Assembly: GCA_023398155.1 (NCBI GenBank)
Contig: JAEWSV010000519.1
Location: 1-5,096, forward strand
From: Spirochaetota bacterium
GTDB taxonomy: Bacteria > Spirochaetota > Spirochaetia > Treponematales > Breznakiellaceae
DNA length: 5,096 nucleotides
Direction: 5' to 3'
Below are positions 1 to 5,096 of the stretch, piece by piece (the first letter of the stretch is position 1; the number at the start of each line of letters is the position of its first letter). The notes under the pieces were generated by a model that did not search any database, was not told where the DNA came from, and saw nothing but the letters and a program-made list of their open reading frames with translations. Made by a program: the position numbers and the translations under genes.

Positions 1-599
1 GCGGCGGAGAGGGGAATGAGGAGGCCGGTGATGCCGATATTCTCGCTCAGCTTTTTTTCCCCCGCGATGGATTGCCTACCGCCTTCCTGCGCCACGTTCT
101 TGTAGCCCTGGTAGACGACGCGCATGAGCAGGTTCGCGGCGGCGGCGATGCCGCCGATGAGTACCCAAGTTCCGGCGGGGAAGGGCGCTTGCGGCGGCGT
201 CGCCCGCTCGGCCGCCGCGCCGATCCCGAGGAGGGTCGCCGTATAGGCCACGTAGCCGCCGAGGGCGTCCACCCAGTCTCCCCACGGATTGGGGATACCC
301 CGGGCGCGGGCCATGTTCCCGTCCGCGCAATCCAGGATGCCGAAGACGAAGAGGAGGGCGAAGCCCGCGTAGGCGGCTGGAGCCGACCCCGCGGCGAGCA
401 AAGGAAAAGCGATGGCGCAGAGGAGGGCGGACAGGTAGGTGACCGCGTTCGGCGTCCAGCCGAGGCCGAGGAAAACGAAGGCCGCGGGGAAGGAGAGGGG
501 CCGGAGCACGTACCGCGTCCAGAACCCGTCGCTCGCACGCTTTTCGTTCGTCCAAGATGCGCGTATTTGCGCGAAGGTGTACGTTCGTCTGATGCTCAT
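1..599 (-). CDS. CDP-alcohol phosphatidyltransferase family membrane protein (3' end beyond window)
   Basis: This is the first 199 codons of an integral membrane enzyme that runs off the left edge with no stop. Family members transfer a phospho-alcohol or phosphatidyl group from a CDP-linked donor, releasing CMP, to make phospholipid head groups or phosphodiester-linked polar lipids. The family signature is visible at residues 90-115: D90-x2-D93-G-x2-A-R98, then G107-x3-D111. The usual fourth Asp (position 115) is Gly. Hydrophobic stretches lie at about 38-47, 52-70, 76-90, 109-128, 145-163 and 188-199, alternating with basic or polar loops, which fits a polytopic fold. The ATG at 599-597 follows the preceding gene's TAG directly and has AAGGAG 8 bases upstream. 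The N-terminal region TRYVLRPLS followed by TPNAVTYLS is typical of the family. The acceptor and the alcohol cannot be read from the sequence. Family assignment is firm; a specific reaction is not. Confidence 0.88.
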   Translation of the reverse strand, partial: MSIRRTYTFAQIRASWTNEKRASDGFWTRYVLRPLSFPAAFVFLGLGWTPNAVTYLSALLCAIAFPLLAAGSAPAAYAGFALLFVFGILDCADGNMARARGIPNPWGDWVDALGGYVAYTATLLGIGAAAERATPPQAPFPAGTWVLIGGIAAAANLLMRVVYQGYKNVAQEGGRQSIAGEKKLSENIGITGLLIPLSA

Positions 600-1667
600 C
601 TATCGATCTCCTTGGATTTCCGCGAGGATGGCCTTGAAGCGCCGCGGCAGGTCCGCGAGTTGGGCGCGGTAGCGTTCGGTCGCCGCGCGCGCGATCGCGA
701 GCCGCGCCGTCTCATCTGACAAGTACCGTTCGGCCTGTTCCACGAGGTTTTCTGCGTCCCAGGCGAAGGGTACGTACGTCTCGCCGGGCGCGAAGATGTC
801 CGGCCAGGTTTCCAGGTGCGACATGTCGGGCTTGAGGAGCAGGGCCCCGTTGAAGACGGCTTCGAAGTCGCGGAGGCAGAGTTCGCCCCACCCGAAGGGG
901 GACAGGATGATCTTGGAATGCGCCGCTTCGTAGTTGAACGCGGCCTGCGACACGGAGCCCGTGAGGAAGCGAGGATCGCCTTGGATCTTCTCCAGGATGA
1001 GCTTGCGCTGGTAGGCGATGGAAGGCCGCGAGGCCAGGGCGATCCGGGCGTGCACGTCGAAGAGGCCGCGGTTCGCGGCCACGGGGTCGGCCGGGAGCCT
1101 TCGCCGTGTATAGAAGGCCCTTGCCGTCCGCATTCCGAGGACGCGGGCCGACGCGACGCCGGTGCGCTGGCGGAGTTTGCCCCGCGGATAGTCCCCGATG
1201 CCGATGTTCCACGAGACGCGCAGCTTGGCGAGCTCTTCCGGTCGGGACTCGACGGGGCGCTCCCTCCAGTCGGGATCGACCACGCCGTACTTCCGGTGAT
1301 AGTGATCGGAGAAGAGCTCCTTCCCGTACAGAGGTTTGCCGTAGAGGCTGCGGTCCTTGAAGAGGGCCTTGGCGTAAAAAAGGTCGACGAAGGGGAGAAC
1401 CTGGAGCCTCGGTATCCCGCCGCCTGCGTCGTCGTGGAAATAGGCGATGCGGTCGTACTTCTCTCTTAGCCTCGCGAGCAGGTCCACGTCTACGACGTCC
1501 GGCTTGATGAAGATCCTGACGAGGATGAGGATTCGGTTCTTGTCGTGGCGGAGGCACCATTCCGGATCCGAGGTGAAGGTGAAACGCTCTCCCGAGAGGA
1601 GGAAGGGTTTGAGCGAATAGAAACAGGAGATGCGGTCATAGATGGTGAGTATCGTGATACCGGCCAT
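600..1667 (-). CDS. Divergent glycosyltransferase (family 1-like C-terminal domain)
   Basis: A 355-residue protein, probably cytoplasmic or membrane-associated; no signal peptide is evident. The C-terminal third (about 250-340) resembles the nucleotide-sugar-binding half of GT-B glycosyltransferases of the Glyco_trans_1_2 / exostosin-like type. It has SKIILSPFGWGE (251-262), an Asp-Phe-Glu (267-269) in the place of the usual E-x7-E region, an LLLKPDMSHLETWP stretch (277-289), and a following acidic helix. The N-terminal half (1-200) is poorly recognisable. It begins with a beta-strand-like ITILTIYDR and contains RIAYFHDDAGGG (73-84). The ATG at 1667-1665 has AAAGGA 5 bases upstream. The gene heads a minus-strand unit and abuts the CDP-alcohol phosphatidyltransferase, which suggests the two act on the same glycan or glycolipid. 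Sugar donor and acceptor are unknown. Glycosyltransferase assignment is good; subfamily is uncertain. Confidence 0.78.
   Translation of the reverse strand: MAGITILTIYDRISCFYSLKPFLLSGERFTFTSDPEWCLRHDKNRILILVRIFIKPDVVDVDLLARLREKYDRIAYFHDDAGGGIPRLQVLPFVDLFYAKALFKDRSLYGKPLYGKELFSDHYHRKYGVVDPDWRERPVESRPEELAKLRVSWNIGIGDYPRGKLRQRTGVASARVLGMRTARAFYTRRRLPADPVAANRGLFDVHARIALASRPSIAYQRKLILEKIQGDPRFLTGSVSQAAFNYEAAHSKIILSPFGWGELCLRDFEAVFNGALLLKPDMSHLETWPDIFAPGETYVPFAWDAENLVEQAERYLSDETARLAIARAATERYRAQLADLPRRFKAILAEIQGDR
608..613 (-). promoter_or_regulatory. Shine-Dalgarno site for the CDP-alcohol phosphatidyltransferase
   Basis: AAGGAG on the minus strand lies 8 bases before the ATG at 599-597 and sits inside the last codons of the upstream glycosyltransferase gene. 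With the directly abutting TAG and ATG, it fixes this start and suggests that translation of the two genes is coupled. Confidence 0.75.
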
Positions 1668-1672
1668 ACGTG

Positions 1673-1693
1673 TCCTTTAGGAATCGATTAATA
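1673..1693 (-). promoter_or_regulatory. Candidate -10 element and RBS of the leftward glycosyltransferase unit
   Basis: On the minus strand TATTAA (1693-1688) could be a -10 box, followed by AAAGGA (1678-1673) 5 bases before the ATG at 1667. I see no convincing -35 at 16-18 bases upstream, so the ribosome binding site is solid but the promoter is only a suggestion. Confidence 0.3.
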
Positions 1694-1700
1694 CCGAAGG

Positions 1701-1717
1701 ATCGCGCGCCGGGCGAT
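1701..1717. repeat. Short inverted repeat in the divergent intergenic region
   Basis: ATCGC (1701-1705) and GCGAT (1713-1717) form a 5-base dyad with a 7-base spacer, placed between the two divergent promoter candidates. It could be an operator half-site pair, but a 5-base dyad in GC-rich DNA is expected by chance fairly often. Confidence 0.15.
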
Positions 1718-1729
1718 AAACCCGTGCAC

Positions 1730-1759
1730 TTGCGGCGTCCTCAGGGCGCGGTATATCAT
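1730..1759 (+). promoter_or_regulatory. Candidate sigma-70-like promoter of the rightward GT4 gene
   Basis: TTGCGG at 1730-1735 could be a -35 element. It is followed by overlapping -10 candidates TATATC (1752-1757, spacer 16) and TATCAT (1754-1759, spacer 18). With the usual distance from -10 to start, transcription would begin at or within a few bases of the ATG at 1766, giving a leaderless or nearly leaderless message. This fits the absence of a Shine-Dalgarno sequence there. The -35 match is only partial. Confidence 0.4.
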
Positions 1760-1765
1760 CCGCCC

Positions 1766-2923
1766 ATGATCCGAATAGGCGTCTTTTCAAAGCCCCTCGA
1801 CAACTGGATATCGGGTTCCGGCCACCACTTGAACGAGATACTCGCCCACGCGCTCGACCTCGATGCCGAGGAACGCCGTTTCGACTTTACCTTCATCCAC
1901 TACCGGAAGAGCGAAAATCCTATATATTCCCGGGTCCGGGAACTCATCATTCCGCGGAATCCGCTCGCGGCGGCCGCGGTGCTGCGCCGCCATCGATTCG
2001 ACGTGCTCCACCACGGCCCGCTCACTATCTTCTCCCCGATCTGGTTCACGCGGGCCAAAAACATGGCTACGATACACGGCGTTGAGCAACTGCTCAATCC
2101 CCGCTTTTACGGCTCCCTGGAAATGGCGCACGAACGATGGGTCGTCCCCTTCTACGCGCGCCGCATGGACGCCGTCGTGACCGTCTCGGAGACGAGTAAG
2201 CGCTATTTCGCGGAACATTTCGGCGTTGCACCGGACCGGGTGACCGTTTGCTACAACGGCCTCGCTCCGGCGTACCGTACCCTTAATCCGCCGGAGCTTG
2301 CGGCGGCGACGCAGAATTCCGCGCAGCCGCAGATTCCGGGAGCCGAAGCCCCCTACATCCTCCACCTGAGCCGTTTCTCCGAACGGAAAAATCCCTGGAC
2401 CATGCTGGCCGCCTTCGCCCTACTGCGTGAGCGGGAACCGCGCGCCGCATCCTACAAGCTAGTCTGCGCGGGTTCGGGGTGGGATGGCGATGCGGTCAAG
2501 AGCCGCGCCGCGGCCTTAGGTCTCGCCGATGCCTATGTCGCGCCCGGCTTCATCGACCGGGAGGCCGCCGTCTCACTCATGAACGGGGCGCGGGCCTTCC
2601 TATTCCCTTCGCTCGCGGAGGGGTTCGGGATGCCGAACCTTGAAGCGATGGCCTGTTCCTGCCCGGTCGTCACCGCCCGCATCTTCGCCATCCCGGAGAT
2701 CGTGGGCGACGCCGCCGTCCTCCTGGACGATCCCTTGGACGCGGAGGCCATGGCCGCCGCGCTCGGCCGCGTCTGCTTTGACGAGGAGCTCCGCACCAAG
2801 CTCGTCGCCACCGGGCTCGCGCGGACTGCGCTCTTCTCCTGGGAGAAGAGCGCCCGGAAGCTCCTGGGCGTCTACGCCCGGTTGGGCGCGGAGGCTTGTG
2901 GACCGCGGAGGCCCGAGGCGTGA
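1766..2923 (+). CDS. GT4-family glycosyltransferase (GT-B fold)
   Basis: A 385-residue retaining-type glycosyltransferase, expected to move a sugar from a nucleotide-sugar donor to a growing glycan at the inner face of the membrane. The N-terminal acceptor domain starts IRIGVFSKP, then the glycine-rich loop GSGHH (17-21), ATIHG (101-105) and VTVSETSKR (138-146). The C-terminal donor domain has LHLSRFSERKNP (199-210, with the conserved Arg203 and Lys208 typical for diphosphate binding), AGSGWDG (235-241) and E285-x7-E293 within AEGFGMPNLEAMA, then IPEIVGDAAVLLDDP (309-323). Length is normal for GT4. The ATG at 1766 is preferred because the first beta strand begins there. An in-frame GTG at 1670 would add 32 residues of unfold-like sequence across the intergenic region. 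It is the only plus-strand gene, divergent from one glycosyltransferase and convergent with another. The donor sugar is not determinable. Confidence 0.92.
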   Translation: MIRIGVFSKPLDNWISGSGHHLNEILAHALDLDAEERRFDFTFIHYRKSENPIYSRVRELIIPRNPLAAAAVLRRHRFDVLHHGPLTIFSPIWFTRAKNMATIHGVEQLLNPRFYGSLEMAHERWVVPFYARRMDAVVTVSETSKRYFAEHFGVAPDRVTVCYNGLAPAYRTLNPPELAAATQNSAQPQIPGAEAPYILHLSRFSERKNPWTMLAAFALLREREPRAASYKLVCAGSGWDGDAVKSRAAALGLADAYVAPGFIDREAAVSLMNGARAFLFPSLAEGFGMPNLEAMACSCPVVTARIFAIPEIVGDAAVLLDDPLDAEAMAAALGRVCFDEELRTKLVATGLARTALFSWEKSARKLLGVYARLGAEACGPRRPEA

Positions 2924-2931
2924 GCCTTTTC

Positions 2932-2974
2932 AGGCCCGCGCTCTGGAGCCGTCCACCGCGGCCTCATCGATTTT
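2932..2974 (+). terminator. Weak hairpin between convergent genes, possible terminator
   Basis: In the 69-base gap between the two converging stop codons, 2932-2940 can pair with 2957-2964 (eight pairs, AGGCC/GGCCT plus GCG/CGC, with one bulged C at 2937) around a 16-base loop. A short T run (2971-2974) follows the stem on the plus strand after seven bases. The T run is short and offset, so termination here is only possible; on the minus strand no T run follows. Confidence 0.3.
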
Positions 2975-2992
2975 GCCTAGATCCCCTATTTG

Positions 2993-4207
2993 CTATGCGA
3001 GAATCTCGCGGTACATGGTCATGAGGTTTTCCGTGACCGGCGCGATGTCGTACTTGGCCGCCACGAATGCCTTGCCACGCTCGCCCATGGCGACGCGGCG
3101 CGCCTCGTCCTTGAGCAGGAGCGTGATCCTATCGGCTAGGGCCTGGACATCCCTCTCGGGAACCAGGAAGCCCGACTCGTCGGCTAAGACGCCGTCGGGG
3201 ATGCCGTTGTGGATCGTGGTGACCACCGGCATTCCGCAGATCTGGGCTTCTTGGAGCACGAGGCCTTGCCCTTCCATGTCGCCGTTGGAGGCGGTCACGC
3301 TCGGCAAGGTGAAAACCGCGCAGCGGGCATAGAGTTTCTTGACCTCGGTGTTGGTGCAGAGGCCGAGGAAATGAACGCAATCGTCCAGCCCGAGTCCGCG
3401 CGCTTTTTCCCTGAGAGAGGGCTCCAGGGAGCCGGCGCCGGCCACGTAGTACTGGACGTCGGGTATTTCTTTCCGCACCAGGGCGATGGCCTCCAGCGCG
3501 TAGGCGTGGCCCTTCTTTTCTTCCAGCCGGCCGACGGTGAGCACCGAGTGCCGCTCGACGTCGATCCGTTCGACGTCCGTGTAATCCGCGGCGATCAAGG
3601 TCTCGGGGGTGATGCCGATGAGGTCCGACTCGCACCCGTTGGCGACGATCTTTCCCTTGATGAAGCTCGTGTTCGCGGTGATCTTGTCCGCCGTCGCGTA
3701 CAGGGTCCGATAGACGTCGGCCCCGTGTTTCTTAGGATAGGTGTTGATGTCGGAACCGTGGAAGGACGTGACGAGCTTCTTGCAGAAACCGCACTCCTTG
3801 AGGTAGGCGCCGATGAGGCCGTTGACGCCGAAGTGGCAGTGGACTATGTCGTAACGCTTGCGCGAGAAGGCGAGGCCGAAGTAGAGGAGCTTGCCGTTGA
3901 GCGCGACGCTCCGATATTTCCGGAAGCGGAGCGCCTCGATTGCGGCTTTCGGACTCCGTATGAAAAGGCGCAGGAAGAGGATGGGCAGACGGACGAAGCG
4001 CGCCGGCAAGGACCGGGGGACGTCCACGTACCGGACGTGGTCCCCCACCCGGTATTGATCGTAAATGTCGTGGCGCTTGTCGGAGAGGGGCCGATGGGCG
4101 GGATAGATGTCGAGTTCGACCCCCGCTTCCAAGAGGCCAATGATGTGGTTGAGGAGGAATTTTTCCGATATTTCCGGAAAGGCGTTCAGGATCATCGCGA
4201 CGTTCAT
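2993..4207 (-). CDS. GT4-family glycosyltransferase, WcaL/AmsK-like
   Basis: A 404-residue GT-B glycosyltransferase resembling colanic-acid-type enzymes (WcaL, AmsK), which add a sugar to a lipid-linked oligosaccharide at the cytoplasmic membrane. N-terminal domain: MILNAFPEISEKFLLNHI (5-22), the CHFGVNG segment (124-130) and SFHGSDINTYP (148-158). C-terminal domain: LTVGRLEEKKG (223-233), VAGAGSLEPSL (255-265), E312-x7-E320 in GDMEGQGLVLQEA, then TIHNGIPDGV (331-340) and SGFLVPERD (345-353). The linker at 190-210 reads NGCESDLIGITPETL, without the usual short Gly-Ile/Val-Asp turn. The ATG at 4207 overlaps the upstream LicD-like gene's stop in ATGA, and AAGGA lies 9 bases upstream. It is the last gene of a minus-strand operon, so the glycan step probably uses products of its partners. 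Substrate specificity is unknown. Confidence 0.92.
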   Translation of the reverse strand: MNVAMILNAFPEISEKFLLNHIIGLLEAGVELDIYPAHRPLSDKRHDIYDQYRVGDHVRYVDVPRSLPARFVRLPILFLRLFIRSPKAAIEALRFRKYRSVALNGKLLYFGLAFSRKRYDIVHCHFGVNGLIGAYLKECGFCKKLVTSFHGSDINTYPKKHGADVYRTLYATADKITANTSFIKGKIVANGCESDLIGITPETLIAADYTDVERIDVERHSVLTVGRLEEKKGHAYALEAIALVRKEIPDVQYYVAGAGSLEPSLREKARGLGLDDCVHFLGLCTNTEVKKLYARCAVFTLPSVTASNGDMEGQGLVLQEAQICGMPVVTTIHNGIPDGVLADESGFLVPERDVQALADRITLLLKDEARRVAMGERGKAFVAAKYDIAPVTENLMTMYREILA

Positions 4208-4881
4208 TGGCCTTGTTCCTTCTGGTGTTCCTTCTGTAAACGTTTTTTCCGTAACTTGGAGCCGATAAAGCGACGGGCGTAATAGACGGCGCGGGCCGGG
4301 CTCGTCACTTTCTTGAGCCGCGTGGCCCAGCCGATCCGGGAGGTGGAGTTCGGTATCGGGACGTTCCAGGTCTTTCCGTAGAGGTTGACGAGGAAGGCGA
4401 TCGGATCGTGCGGAGCGGCAAAGGATTGTCCGAGGAACTCCACGGTATCCAAGGTCGCGAGGAATTTGTACGGAATGGTGACCCGCCCGTCGATGTCCCA
4501 GCCCTTTCCGAACAAGGTCCGCTTCTCGAAGGCCAGAAAAATATCGAGCTCCTGATCCTTGCGCTTGAATTTGTACATGCGGAAGTTGCTCGACGCGTCG
4601 TCCGTGCGCTTGGTCTTGGTATAGCCGTCGTCGCGGATATAGGCGATGGAAAACCCCGCGGCCTCGAGTTCGGGGAAGGTCTTGAGGAAAGCATCCTTGT
4701 CGCGGCCGTAGAGTCCCATATCCACGTCGTCGTCGTAGGGAATGAAGTCGCGCTCCCGCATCGCTCCCAGGAGCGTCCCGTAGTGCAGGAAGGGTACGAG
4801 TCCGCGCTTGGCGAAAAGGTCACGCAGCAGGACCATGTTCTCCAGCGCGATGTCGCGATCGATGTATTGCAGATCGTTCAT
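4204..4881 (-). CDS. LicD-family phosphotransferase (nucleotidyltransferase fold)
   Basis: A 225-residue soluble protein of the LicD family. Characterised members transfer a phospho-alcohol (phosphocholine in LicD, ribitol phosphate in the related fukutin proteins) from a CDP-activated donor to a sugar of a surface glycan. The signature is clear: LHYGTLLGAMRERDF (32-46), then the acidic cluster D50-D51-D52-x-D54, with a third acidic site in ELDIF (111-115), and the C-terminal family motif P-x-FL-x2-LYG-x-TW-x-VP (160-175). The C-terminus is strongly basic (202-217) and may touch membrane or polyanion. Start: ATG 4881-4879, with GGAG 6 bases upstream. The gene begins 14 bases after the UDP-xylose synthase-like stop and its own stop overlaps the next glycosyltransferase start (ATGA), so it is an operon member. 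Which alcohol is transferred cannot be told. No choline kinase or cytidylyltransferase is in the window. Confidence 0.88.
   Translation of the reverse strand: MNDLQYIDRDIALENMVLLRDLFAKRGLVPFLHYGTLLGAMRERDFIPYDDDVDMGLYGRDKDAFLKTFPELEAAGFSIAYIRDDGYTKTKRTDDASSNFRMYKFKRKDQELDIFLAFEKRTLFGKGWDIDGRVTIPYKFLATLDTVEFLGQSFAAPHDPIAFLVNLYGKTWNVPIPNSTSRIGWATRLKKVTSPARAVYYARRFIGSKLRKKRLQKEHQKEQGQ
4214..4236 (-). repeat. 11-base direct repeat (period 12) over the LicD-like 3' end and the GT4 ribosome binding site
   Basis: CAGAAGGAACA occurs twice, at 4224-4214 and 4236-4226 on the minus strand. In the LicD-like frame it encodes a doubled Gln-Lys-Glu (QKEHQKEQ). Each copy carries an AAGGA Shine-Dalgarno core: the nearer one is 9 bases before the ATG at 4207, the farther one 21 bases. 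Only the nearer copy is at a normal distance. Confidence 0.7.
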
Positions 4882-4887
4882 CTATTA

Positions 4888-4891
4888 CTCC
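4888..4891 (-). promoter_or_regulatory. Shine-Dalgarno site of the LicD-like gene
   Basis: GGAG on the minus strand lies 6 bases before the ATG at 4881 within a 14-base intergenic gap. It supports this start; there is no room for a separate promoter, so the gene is most likely read from the upstream operon. Confidence 0.6.
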
Positions 4892-4895
4892 GCGC

Positions 4896-5096
4896 CTATC
4901 CGGCGAAGTTCCTGAAGTATTTGATGGTTTCCTTAAGTCCGTCTTCCAGGCAGACTTTCGGCTCCCAGCCCAACTCCTTTTGCGCGAGGGCGATGTCGGG
5001 TTTCCGTTGCCGGGGATCGTCCTGCGGCAAAGGCGCGAAAACGAGTTTCGATTTACTCCCGACTATTTCGATGATCTTCTCGGCGAGCTCCACCAT
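4896..5096 (-). CDS. C-terminal part of a UDP-glucuronate decarboxylase-like (UDP-xylose synthase) enzyme, 5' end beyond window
   Basis: The last 66 residues and stop codon of an extended short-chain dehydrogenase of the nucleotide-sugar epimerase/decarboxylase class. The tail pattern LPQDDPRQRKPDI, then A-x3-LGWEPKV, LEDGLKETIKYF is that of bacterial and plant UDP-xylose synthases, which convert UDP-glucuronate to UDP-xylose with NAD as internal cofactor in the cytoplasm. The first residue visible is a Met, but family proteins have about 310-330 residues and carry a similar internal 'ELAE' segment here, so this Met is internal and the Rossmann domain and catalytic Tyr-x3-Lys lie outside the window. 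It is the upstream partner of the LicD-like gene (14 bases apart), which fits supply of a nucleotide sugar to the glycosyltransferases. A related decarboxylase or dehydratase with another sugar product is the main alternative. Confidence 0.82.
   Translation of the reverse strand: MVELAEKIIEIVGSKSKLVFAPLPQDDPRQRKPDIALAQKELGWEPKVCLEDGLKETIKYFRNFAG

Noticed and set aside
76..555. Minus-strand open frames overlapping 47-555 in the other two frames
   Set aside because: They are Arg/Pro/Ser-rich shadow frames; the third minus-strand frame encodes the phosphatidyltransferase and simply has no stop before the window edge.
181..600. GC shift as a mark of horizontal transfer
   Set aside because: Hand counts of single 60-base rows range from about 82% (181-240) to 50% (541-600) within one gene, and about 52-57% in rows of the LicD and decarboxylase genes. 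There is no clean boundary, so a sliding-window calculation would be needed before claiming transfer.
72..719. Plus-strand open frame of 215 codons opposite the CDP-alcohol phosphatidyltransferase
   Set aside because: Its translation is Arg/Gly/Glu-rich with no recognisable motif, it spans two real genes on the other strand, and the minus-strand frame carries a full family signature.
816..1469. Plus-strand open frame of 217 codons opposite the glycosyltransferase at 600-1667
   Set aside because: Antisense shadow in GC-rich DNA; no motif or ribosome site was seen, and composition is typical of the reverse of a real coding frame.
1670..1765. Upstream GTG start that would lengthen the rightward GT4 by 32 residues
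   Set aside because: The extension reads through the divergent promoter region, has no ribosome site, and precedes the natural first beta strand of the GT-B fold.
2941..2950. Small inner hairpin GCTC-TG-GAGC near 2940-2949
   Set aside because: The two-base loop is too tight to be stable by itself; it only lies within the loop of the larger weak hairpin.
3209..4282. Plus-strand open frame of 357 codons opposite the WcaL-like glycosyltransferase
   Set aside because: Long, but it is the antisense of a frame with clear GT4 motifs, rich in Asp/Glu/Gly/Val without known domains. Long antisense frames are expected at this GC content.
5094..5096. ATG at the right edge as a true start of a 66-residue protein
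   Set aside because: The sequence matches only the C-terminal end of a roughly 310-330 residue family, so this Met is internal.

Overview
The window is a tightly packed, GC-rich bacterial stretch that encodes cell-surface glycan or glycolipid assembly. It holds six protein genes: three glycosyltransferases, a LicD-type phosphotransferase, the C-terminal end of a UDP-glucuronate decarboxylase-like (UDP-xylose synthase) enzyme, and most of a membrane CDP-alcohol phosphatidyltransferase. I see no rRNA, tRNA, CRISPR array, insertion sequence, integrase or toxin gene. The sequence does not fix the organism. Gene density, Shine-Dalgarno sites and overlapping starts and stops show it is bacterial. 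High-GC spirochaetes, Elusimicrobiota-like lineages and other Gram-negative groups are all possible.

Layout, left to right. (1) Minus strand, 1-1667: a two-gene unit, transcribed right to left, with a divergent glycosyltransferase (600-1667) followed with no gap (TAG then ATG) by a CDP-alcohol phosphatidyltransferase (1-599) that runs off the left edge. (2) 1668-1765: a 98-base divergent intergenic region with candidate promoters for both directions. (3) Plus strand, 1766-2923: a lone GT4 glycosyltransferase whose start lies about seven bases after a -10-like element, with no visible Shine-Dalgarno. (4) 2924-2992: a short convergent gap with a weak hairpin. (5) Minus strand, 2993-5096: a three-gene operon, transcribed right to left, of the UDP-xylose synthase-like enzyme (entering from the right edge), a LicD-family protein 14 bases later, and a WcaL-like GT4 glycosyltransferase joined by a 4-base ATGA overlap.

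Likely cooperation (inference): the decarboxylase-like enzyme supplies a nucleotide sugar, probably UDP-xylose. The glycosyltransferases build an oligosaccharide, LicD adds a phospho-substituent from a CDP-activated alcohol, and the CDP-alcohol phosphatidyltransferase makes a lipid or phosphodiester head group in the membrane. Two separate CDP-alcohol-type enzymes beside three glycosyltransferases make this a candidate locus for a phospho-decorated glycan or glycolipid whose structure cannot be read from sequence. The most notable molecular detail is that the phosphatidyltransferase signature ends in Gly where the family's last catalytic Asp is expected.
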